Assembly (NCBI GenBank): GCA_937859895.1
Contig: CALMAV010000480.1
Location: forward strand, 1 to 5,075
Direction of reading: 5' to 3'
DNA: 5,075 nucleotides
From: an uncultured Bryobacterales bacterium
GTDB lineage: Bacteria; Acidobacteriota; Terriglobia; Bryobacterales; Bryobacteraceae
Positions 1 through 4,698 of this stretch are shown piece by piece. The translations under genes were made by a program, and so were the position numbers. Each line of letters starts with the position of its first letter. Positions within the stretch are counted from its first letter, which is position 1. The notes under the pieces were generated by a model, which saw only the letters and a list, made by a program, of their open reading frames with translations, was not told the DNA's origin and did no database searches.

Positions 1-59
1 GACATAGCCACGGCACAAAAACTAGATATAAAGGAAACGTAAAGAAAATTGCGTCTCAT
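1..59 (-). CDS. Partial exported protein, N-terminal signal peptide only
   Basis: An ATG at 59-57 opens a frame of 19 codons that runs off the left edge of the window. The visible residues begin M-R-R-N and continue with a hydrophobic run (F-L-Y-V-S-F-I-S-S-F-C-A-V-A-M), the charge-then-hydrophobic pattern of a Sec signal peptide, possibly of a lipoprotein since a Cys sits in the run. An AGGG lies three bases before the ATG and could serve as a short-spaced ribosome binding site. The gene follows the broken ParE gene on the same strand after an 81-base gap. Its function cannot be read from so little sequence. The call rests on the signal-like N-terminus, which fits the other exported proteins in the window. 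Confidence 0.5.
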   Translation of the reverse strand, partial: MRRNFLYVSFISSFCAVAM

Positions 60-140
60 AGGCCCTAAAGGTATTGAGAAAGCGTAACAGTTTGACGATA
101 CTTTGGGCTATCGAAAAATCTAATGCCGAACGTTCGTGGA

Positions 141-457
141 TTAGCTGGTCAGCCAACTCTTGCTGAGAATGCCTTTTACATTACGTTTTGCATGCAGAAT
201 CCGAACAACGATAACGGGCTTCACTTCGAACTGATAAACAATCTGGTAGGCCAGCGCATTCAGAACTTCAACTCGCGGCCAGCCAGATCCTCACGAAAGT
301 GGCCTACTCCAGGATTACCCGCAACGAAGGTAAGTCCGCGTCTTATTTCGCTGAGCGTATATTTAACAACTCGAGCGCTTGCCTCTTCCAGAAGGTAGAG
401 CTTGATTGCTTCTATGTCACGTTCTGCAGAGTTAGTGAGGACATAGCCTCGCTTCAC
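141..457 (-). pseudogene. parE: ParE/RelE-family toxin, split by a frameshift
   Basis: The N-terminal frame starts with GTG at 457-455 and stops at 262-260 after 65 residues. It has the ParE pattern: a first strand (Y-V-L-T), then A-E-R-D-I-E-A-I-K-L-Y-L, and later G-V-G-H-F-R-E-D-L. Intact ParE proteins are usually about 95-105 residues. The missing C-terminal part is present in another phase from about 268 down to the TAA at 143-141. It reads A-Y-Q-I-V-Y-Q-F, then V-V-R-I-L-H-A-K-R-N and G-I-L-S, the classic final ParE strands and the R-x-L-H-x-x-R motif. Joining the two gives about 105 residues, the expected size, so one base was probably lost near 260-272. ParE toxins act on DNA gyrase in studied cases; this copy should be inactive unless the shift is a sequencing error. 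Its GTG overlaps the antitoxin stop by four bases, the usual toxin-antitoxin coupling. Confidence 0.8.
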
Positions 458-687
458 ACGTGGCCGGTACGCTCGAGCCGGTCAAGTTCTGCTTCGAGCC
501 TGTCGAATACAGCCTCCCCGTCGACCAAACGACCCGCTTTGATATCAGCCAAGCCCTCATCTATCTTCGACCGCAGATCGTCCCTCAGGGCACTGTCCAG
601 AGTGTCAAAATCTCTCAGGACAGAAAGCGCTTGCTGGACAACTGCGCTCGCCGATTCGTAACTTCCATTCTGGAGACATTGCTGCAC
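454..687 (-). CDS. parD: ParD-like antitoxin, start region frameshifted
   Basis: This is a small antitoxin of the ribbon-helix-helix ParD type, expected to bind its own promoter through the N-terminal strand and neutralise ParE through the acidic helical C-terminus. The frame contains Q-N-G-S-Y-E-S-A-S-A-V-V-Q-Q-A-L, matching the conserved G-x-Y-x-S-A-S-E-V-V-R-x-A-L region of ParD, then an E/D-rich tail with repeated A-E-L-D-R-L-E. The only usual start codon in this phase is GTG at 687-685, which has no ribosome binding site. Sequence similarity continues upstream in frame (K-I-N-L-S-P-E-F-E-S-I) to 721, where an ATG with a good AGAGG site lies one base out of phase. The true antitoxin therefore probably began at 724 and a one-base insertion has disconnected it. 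Starting at the GTG would remove the DNA-binding strand. The stop overlaps the toxin start by four bases. Confidence 0.78.
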   Translation of the reverse strand: MQQCLQNGSYESASAVVQQALSVLRDFDTLDSALRDDLRSKIDEGLADIKAGRLVDGEAVFDRLEAELDRLERTGHV

Positions 688-721
688 AATCGATTCGAAC
701 TCAGGACTAAGATTGATTTTC

Positions 722-733
722 CATGTTGCCTCT
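722..733 (-). promoter_or_regulatory. Ribosome binding site and original start codon of the antitoxin
   Basis: On the minus strand AGAGG (733-729) sits four bases before an ATG (724-722). The site overlaps the TAG stop (734-732) of the propeller gene, an arrangement typical of translational coupling. In the present sequence this ATG reads only five codons before a stop, yet one phase over it is followed at once by the conserved ParD N-terminus. This is why 724, rather than the GTG at 687, is taken as the ancestral start. Confidence 0.65.
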
Positions 734-2015
734 ACTTCTTCTTCGGCGTAAACTCGGTGCCTTCGCCCGGGAATGGCCAGTTCTTATCTAACAATAACTG
801 CCTTTCCCGTATATCGTTGCTTACCTCATTCACCTTTAGGTTTTCAATGAGGTGTACGCCCGTTTTGCCCGCAACCACGATGTCGGTATCGCCATCGCCA
901 TCAGCGTCCATAGTGACAAATTGGGTGCCGGCTCCGGCTGTACCGTTATAGGTAACCGGTACACGGGTGAACTTGCCTGTCTTGGTATCGATCCTGTAGT
1001 AGTAGATGGCGAGGGGATCGTAAGACCCTGGATCGTGCCCTTCGTGCCCACGGTATCGCTTGCCCGCCAGCAGTTCCGGTTGCCCGTCTCCGTCGATGTC
1101 CACCAGCTTCAAAACGTGAACCTGCGAGAAAGACTCATCTATCGTGTGCTTAGTCCACTTGCGTCCGTCGCCGCTGCCGGTCTGCTCCAGCCAGTAAAGC
1201 CCATAGCTATGACCTCGACCATAGATGATGTCGGTCTTCCCGTCAGCGTTCACGTCGTACCCAACAATTGGAAACCCAGTTTCACCGAGATCCCAGTCGC
1301 CGTGCCAAGTCCACTTGTCGTTGTTGGCATCTACGTTCTGGAACCAGCCATGCGGGGTGAGCACGTCCATCTTGCCGTCACCATCAACATCCGCCATGCC
1401 GACTCCATGGCCGTCCTCATCATGGCCACCAAGTTTATGCACCTTCGGCTCGCTTCCGGCGAAATCAACCCAGATCATGCCCGTGCGGCCATAGTGAGCT
1501 AAAGCCAGTTCTGGTTTGCCGTCGCCGTTCAGGTCGCCCATCCAGCCACCCTCGGTGTCGATGGTGTCAGCTATGTGACGACGCTGCCATAGTACGCCGT
1601 CTTTCTTCGGGTTTTCATACCACCAGAGCCCTTCAGTCTGCCAACCAACAGTGACTACATCGGGCGTGCCATCATGGTTGACGTCAATGGCCCACTCACC
1701 ACAGTCGGAAACAAACTCACGCACTGTGTCGACCGTGCGGTATTGATGGCGGAGCCATTCACCGCCCTGTGGGCCAGGGTTTTCATACCAATAAGCCCCG
1801 CTGGCAATGTCCGGCTTGCCGTCACCGTTGAAGTCAAGAGACGTGACGCCCTCGGCATGATCAGTGCCCAACCGATGAGCGAAGAAAGTGAGTTGCGAGA
1901 GGTTGTCAGGACCGTTACCACGCTCCTTGTTCAGGTGGGTCAACTGTCCGAAGGCAGCAAACGCAGTAAGACCCAGAGTGATAGTGGCCGAGAGAACGAC
2001 AGAGTTTCTTTGCAT
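732..2015 (-). CDS. Exported FG-GAP/VCBS-repeat beta-propeller protein
   Basis: A 427-residue exported protein. Residues 1-24 form a signal peptide: M-Q-R-N, a hydrophobic core, and a likely cleavage at A-F-G/Q. The mature part holds seven calcium-loop motifs of the D-x-N/D-x-D-G-x-x-D/E type, at residues 61-69, 111-119, 161-169, 209-217, 254-262, 306-314 and 370-378. Spacing is about 45-64 residues, with recurring W-Y-E-N-P or similar strands between them. Seven blades fit an integrin-like beta-propeller binding calcium in the periplasm or outside the cell. Such proteins are usually binding or scaffold proteins; no catalytic residues are evident and the ligand is unknown. The start is forced: TAA occurs in frame three codons before the ATG, and no other start precedes the signal peptide. 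That ATG lies inside the left arm of the palindrome at 2007-2071, without a Shine-Dalgarno site. The reading frame is intact, and the antitoxin follows immediately. Confidence 0.9.
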   Translation of the reverse strand: MQRNSVVLSATITLGLTAFAAFGQLTHLNKERGNGPDNLSQLTFFAHRLGTDHAEGVTSLDFNGDGKPDIASGAYWYENPGPQGGEWLRHQYRTVDTVREFVSDCGEWAIDVNHDGTPDVVTVGWQTEGLWWYENPKKDGVLWQRRHIADTIDTEGGWMGDLNGDGKPELALAHYGRTGMIWVDFAGSEPKVHKLGGHDEDGHGVGMADVDGDGKMDVLTPHGWFQNVDANNDKWTWHGDWDLGETGFPIVGYDVNADGKTDIIYGRGHSYGLYWLEQTGSGDGRKWTKHTIDESFSQVHVLKLVDIDGDGQPELLAGKRYRGHEGHDPGSYDPLAIYYYRIDTKTGKFTRVPVTYNGTAGAGTQFVTMDADGDGDTDIVVAGKTGVHLIENLKVNEVSNDIRERQLLLDKNWPFPGEGTEFTPKKK

Positions 2016-2071
2016 GGTCGTGGATTAATGAACAGACTGTTTACAAGTCTAAATCCACGACCATGCAAAGA
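2007..2071. repeat. Palindromic element, copy 1, containing the propeller start codon
   Basis: Two perfectly complementary 20-base arms (2007-2026 and 2052-2071) enclose 25 bases. Inside these, AGACT (2034-2038) and AGTCT (2046-2050) can add a short inner stem. The core 2012-2066 aligns with 4635-4690 at 48 of 55 positions plus one inserted base, in the same orientation, so the two are copies of one element. On the minus strand the ATG of the FG-GAP protein (2015-2013) is part of the arm. It is not a Rho-independent terminator: no T-tract follows the hairpin on either strand. Confidence 0.92.
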
Positions 2072-2103
2072 TCTCTTTGAAATACGATCAAACGTCTGAG
2101 AAC

Positions 2104-2928
2104 CTACTGACTTACTTGCTGAAGAATCTGCTTGGCTTTTTCCGACGAGGGAGAAGTGTTCATCTCCGATAGCTTCATCAAGAACGATCTACTAATGATC
2201 GCATAGCTTCGATTGCGGGCTAAGAGGTTCAGTGCAGCATCTTGCACTTCCTTATTCGGATCAAACACGAGTGGCCCGATATCGGCCACTACTTGAGGAG
2301 GAGCAGGCGGAGCCGTGATGAGCGCCGACAAAGCTGCTTGCTTCCAGACACTGGAAGAAGCAGCTTGCAAAGAAGTATGGATGGCATTGGTGGCGTCCGG
2401 ACGATCCGGACGCCTGGCTAGTCCAGCCGAAATATGGGCAGCGGGAAGCAAAGACTCGCCGTGTTTGTTGGCAAGCCCCAACAAGGTCGTCACAGCGGCA
2501 TCAGGAACGGACGGGTGTAGCGAGGACAGGATATTAAGGGCATTCCTTCGTACTCTGTCCTCAATTGGGTTACTTGTTGCAGCAGCGGCGATTTGGGGTA
2601 GAATCGGTGCCATAACAGATTCCGAATCCTTGCGCTGGGTAGTCATCGCCGTAAGCAGAGCACTGGAATCGAGTCTGATACGAGGATTATCAGATCGCAA
2701 GAATGGTGCTATGCCAATGGCGTCCGTTTTTGCAGATTGTGTATCTTCTTCACAAATGTCAGGAAGCCACAGTTGGAAAACCAAGTCTGTTCCTTGCTCG
2801 CGTACGGCCGCATCGGCACTTCCTGTCTTCTCAAACAGCGACTGCCAATCCTTAGACGGAATGTGTTCAGACGCAGATAGAACCGAGCTGATTAGCAAAG
2901 CGGCGGCAAGCCAAATGAGCCAATTCAC
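2104..2928 (-). CDS. Exported HEAT-like alpha-helical repeat protein
   Basis: A 274-residue protein with a clear signal peptide: M-N-W-L-I-W followed by an A/L/I-rich core, cleavage near residue 19 (V-L-S-A/S). The rest is almost entirely helical, with paired amphipathic helices rich in Ala and Leu. Examples are residues 66-97 (I-A-P-F-L-R-S-D-N-P-R-I-R-L-D-S-S-A-L-L), 103-137 and 214-239 (V-F-D-P-N-K-E-V-Q-D-A-A-L-N-L-L). The D/N-P-x-x-x-V/I-R/Q-x-x-A pattern is that of HEAT or PBS-lyase-type repeats, which act as protein-binding scaffolds; no enzyme motif is seen. The GTG start is supported by GGAAG seven bases upstream. The gene begins 18 bases after the stop of the preceding 421-codon frame, so the two are probably co-transcribed. 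Function is unknown. The fold assignment is by pattern and was not checked by a profile search. Confidence 0.78.
   Translation of the reverse strand: MNWLIWLAAALLISSVLSASEHIPSKDWQSLFEKTGSADAAVREQGTDLVFQLWLPDICEEDTQSAKTDAIGIAPFLRSDNPRIRLDSSALLTAMTTQRKDSESVMAPILPQIAAAATSNPIEDRVRRNALNILSSLHPSVPDAAVTTLLGLANKHGESLLPAAHISAGLARRPDRPDATNAIHTSLQAASSSVWKQAALSALITAPPAPPQVVADIGPLVFDPNKEVQDAALNLLARNRSYAIISRSFLMKLSEMNTSPSSEKAKQILQQVSQ
2331..2366. repeat. Strong inverted repeat inside the HEAT-like gene
   Basis: Arms 2331-2347 and 2351-2366 pair over 16 base pairs with one bulged G (2340) and a three-base loop (2348-2350). On the coding strand it encodes Q-A-A-S-S-S-V-W-K-Q-A-A, so the symmetry is partly carried by two Q-A-A stretches. 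No function can be assigned. Confidence 0.85.
2392..2414. repeat. Second inverted repeat inside the HEAT-like gene
   Basis: GGCGTCCGGA (2392-2401) and TCCGGACGCC (2405-2414) are perfect complements around a three-base loop. It encodes A-R-R-P-D-R-P-D-A and lies 25 bases from the neighbouring hairpin. Too GC-rich in the stem to ignore as RNA structure, but it has no T-tract and does not look like a terminator. Confidence 0.85.
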
Positions 2929-2935
2929 TTGTAAT

Positions 2936-2940
2936 CTTCC
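2936..2940 (-). promoter_or_regulatory. Ribosome binding site for the HEAT-like gene
   Basis: GGAAG on the minus strand, seven bases before the GTG at 2928-2926. It decides the non-ATG start, which also lies directly before the signal peptide. It occupies the short gap after the stop codon of the preceding frame. Confidence 0.65.
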
Positions 2941-2946
2941 ACTCTT

Positions 2947-4212
2947 CTACTGAATTGGAATTGGGATAGATCTGTCGCCATCAATTTGGCCAAATCCAGA
3001 TAAACAAACTCCAACGTAAGCCGAGTAGGCATATTTAGGCTTGTACTGATATACCGGGTCCGAGCCGGAGTATAGTTCATGAGCAGGAAAGCAATCATGA
3101 TGGTAATGAAGAGTGGCATAGGACTCTTGCGGAGCTACGCCAGCAACAATATGAACAGTAAAGTTCCAATCGATCGACGGGGCATTGGCTCCGGCCACTG
3201 ATGTTATATTCGTGCCTGCCCCAGACATTTTAATTGACACCGCACCACCGCCACCTGAGGCTGTATTGCTGGCCGTGATCCCGCCAATCGCAGAGTCGTC
3301 CAGCAAATGACAATCATGGTACACAGCATCGTCTTGCAGTCTTCCATCCGGTTGTAAGGCGTCTTCGGCATACCGATATGTGCGCCCAGCTATGCTGACC
3401 GGATCTAACATAATTTGCCCTGTATACGATGACACCGAAAACCGAGTAGAAGCTCGATCGGTTCCGCTAAAAGGACTGAAGTGACGATTATCTCCCTTGT
3501 AGATCACCTGACGCCAAATAGATCCTGCCAAACAACCGTCAGCTGCATATCCGACAATATTTGCGCCGTAAACATAAGGGTAAGGGATAAAGGCACGATA
3601 ATTGATCAAGAAAGCATCGCGTAATTTCGGACTGACAGCGACGGCTCGGGCTGACTGATGCATTACTGCTTGCTCTAAAGCAACAGTGCTGATGATAATA
3701 ACTGGCGCATAGTAAATCATAGTGGTGATATTCGTAACATCGGGAGGATCGCCGATCCCGCGCCCGTTACTAAACATCCCGTCTGGCGTGTAATTGAATG
3801 GCTCGGCCCAGTCATCACAAATAGTCCCGCAATTAGACAATGTTTGGTAAACCTGATACGCCGCAAATGTAGTAACAAGACCCTCGACTTCGACGTAATC
3901 TCCCGGTGACACCGAACGAGTACGACTTTCGGTTTCTCCATAACCGATAAATGGTGCATCTACTGAGCCATCGCGGTTTGGTTGATTACATCCTTTGCAA
4001 CTTACGTCAATCTGTTTCCCGTTGATGTACATCGTAGCCCAAATACTATTGACGTAGTGGTAGGAAGTATCGTAGTCATCATCAGCGCTAGCGCTTGCCC
4101 ATACATACTGCCCTGACAAGAAGATATGAATAGACTGGGTTACCTGATGAGGATTAATAGCCTCCAGTTGGCAGTGCTGCAATTTAGTTATAGGTGTCTC
4201 CGCGCAGGGCAC
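2947..4212 (-). CDS. Hypothetical Cys-containing secreted-type protein
   Basis: I do not recognise a named family for this 421-codon frame. It is rich in Tyr, Ser, Gly and Asp and looks like an extracellular beta-rich protein. Cysteines occur at residues 72 and 75 (C-K-G-C), 128 and 132 (N-C-G-T-I-C), 227, 301, 374 (H-H-D-C-F-P-A-H) and 403, an even set that could form disulfides outside the cytoplasm. A glycine-rich stretch lies at 320-324, with beta-type strands on either side. A more hydrophobic segment, I-I-Y... V-I-I-I-S-T-V-A, occupies about 165-178 and is not a clear membrane helix. There is no signal peptide: the only starts are GTG at 4212 (a stop sits two codons before it, no well-spaced binding site) or TTG. 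The first 25 residues look helical and overlap the preceding frame by 29 bases. They may really be the C-terminus of that upstream protein, joined by a frameshift. The body is open over 1.2 kb, so it is very likely translated. Confidence 0.72.
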   Translation of the reverse strand: MPCAETPITKLQHCQLEAINPHQVTQSIHIFLSGQYVWASASADDDYDTSYHYVNSIWATMYINGKQIDVSCKGCNQPNRDGSVDAPFIGYGETESRTRSVSPGDYVEVEGLVTTFAAYQVYQTLSNCGTICDDWAEPFNYTPDGMFSNGRGIGDPPDVTNITTMIYYAPVIIISTVALEQAVMHQSARAVAVSPKLRDAFLINYRAFIPYPYVYGANIVGYAADGCLAGSIWRQVIYKGDNRHFSPFSGTDRASTRFSVSSYTGQIMLDPVSIAGRTYRYAEDALQPDGRLQDDAVYHDCHLLDDSAIGGITASNTASGGGGAVSIKMSGAGTNITSVAGANAPSIDWNFTVHIVAGVAPQESYATLHYHHDCFPAHELYSGSDPVYQYKPKYAYSAYVGVCLSGFGQIDGDRSIPIPIQ

Positions 4213-4612
4213 CCTTCAAGCGTGTCTCCAAACTGGATTTCAGCAAATCCTTTTGCACTTGAAGACTTTTCAACTCTGCCGGTACAGGCGGAAGAATCTC
4301 TCCCTTTGCGACGTGCTCGCGCGCTTGCTCGATAATTGTTCTCGCCTGCTGATCGAGTGAAACGAAACGAGCGTTAAACGCCGCCGCTTGCCGCATGAAT
4401 GCAGTAGCTTCGGTATCAGTAATGCCGACCGTAGTTCCTAATGCATAACTAAAGCCCTGCTGTCCTTGTCCATCCGCGGCCAGTGGTGACGCGGTGATCT
4501 TGTTACCCCATTGCCTCACAAGATGATTAAGCGACTCGTTGATGTTTGAGCCAGTTGAGTTGATTGCCCAAACATACTCGCTGAGCAAGTCGTGATCAAG
4601 ACTATCCAGCAA
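4184..4612 (-). CDS. Hypothetical helical protein, body frame of a frameshifted exported protein
   Basis: A 142-codon frame that would have to start at TTG (4612-4610), without a ribosome binding site or signal peptide. From about residue 25 it is mostly helical: N-E-S-L-N-H-L-V-R-Q-W, then G-I-T-D-T-E-A-T-A-F-M-R-Q-A-A, a long A-R-T-I-I-E-Q-A-R-E-H segment, a Pro-rich turn (I-L-P-P-V-P-A-E-L) and a final helix. The layout resembles small secreted helical proteins of unknown function that I associate with Acidobacteriota; this is recall and was not searched. The first 20 codons overlap, in another phase, a signal-peptide frame starting at ATG 4638. The real gene most likely began there and changed frame between about 4585 and 4516. 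The C-terminus overlaps the 421-codon frame by 29 bases and may continue into it. Confidence 0.6.
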   Translation of the reverse strand: MLDSLDHDLLSEYVWAINSTGSNINESLNHLVRQWGNKITASPLAADGQGQQGFSYALGTTVGITDTEATAFMRQAAAFNARFVSLDQQARTIIEQAREHVAKGEILPPVPAELKSLQVQKDLLKSSLETRLKGALRGDTYN

Positions 4613-4638
4613 TAATATAGTTTACTTTTTTTTCGCAT
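4516..4638 (-). pseudogene. Stranded signal-peptide fragment of the helical protein gene
   Basis: An ATG inside the palindrome (4638-4636) opens a 40-codon frame. It begins M-R-K-K-S-K, continues with a hydrophobic core (L-Y-Y-C-W-I-V-L-I-T-T-C-S-A) and ends the signal in F-G-Q. This strongly resembles a Sec signal peptide, and its F-G-Q end is the same as in the propeller protein, which also starts at the same base of the other palindrome copy. After F-G-Q the frame soon stops (TGA 4518-4516), while the 142-codon helical frame continues in a different phase. One missing base would explain it. The frame before the ATG contains TGA three codons upstream, so this start is fixed. Confidence 0.65.
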
Positions 4639-4692
4639 GGTCGTGAATCAGTAAACACCCTGTTTACGAGTCTTAAATCCACGACCATGCGA
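4633..4692. repeat. Palindromic element, copy 2, containing the signal-peptide start codon
   Basis: Outer arms 4633-4645 and 4680-4692 pair perfectly over 13 bases. The pairing is interrupted by an A-C mismatch and resumes in an inner hairpin, GTAAACA (4651-4657), loop CCC, TGTTTAC (4661-4667). The core 4635-4690 is a homologue of 2012-2066 in the same orientation, with seven substitutions and one extra T. It spans nearly the entire gap between the receptor stop (4701-4699) and the next start codon (4638), which lies in its arm. On the minus strand eight A residues follow, so it does not form a terminator. Confidence 0.92.
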
Positions 4693-4698
4693 GACGGG

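Noticed and set aside
91..124. Possible plus-strand promoter (TTGACG at 92-97)
   Set aside because: No acceptable -10 hexamer lies at 16-18 bases, and no plus-strand gene follows.
722..724. Programmed frameshift joining the 724 ATG to the ParD frame
   Set aside because: The shift would have to occur at the initiation codon itself, and no slippery heptamer or structure of a known type is present; a simple indel is more likely.
852..1502. 216-codon plus-strand open frame
   Set aside because: It lies antisense to the FG-GAP propeller gene, whose seven calcium motifs leave no doubt about the true strand. The translation shows no family pattern and no convincing start.
1674..2099. Plus-strand frame spanning the first palindrome
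   Set aside because: It overlaps the start of the propeller gene and runs through the palindrome; no ribosome binding site or domain pattern.
2315..2953. 212-codon plus-strand open frame
   Set aside because: Antisense to the HEAT-like gene, which has a signal peptide and ribosome binding site; the plus-strand product is low-complexity Ser/Ala sequence with no recognisable domain.
4626..4692. Rho-independent terminator formed by copy 2 and the adjacent T8 tract
   Set aside because: Read on the plus strand the T-tract comes before the hairpin; on the minus strand, the direction of transcription, it is an A-tract after the hairpin. Neither makes a standard terminator.
2007..4692. Insertion sequence or composite transposon with the palindromes as terminal repeats
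   Set aside because: No transposase or recombinase is encoded between the repeats, and no target-site duplication is evident. A non-autonomous origin remains possible.
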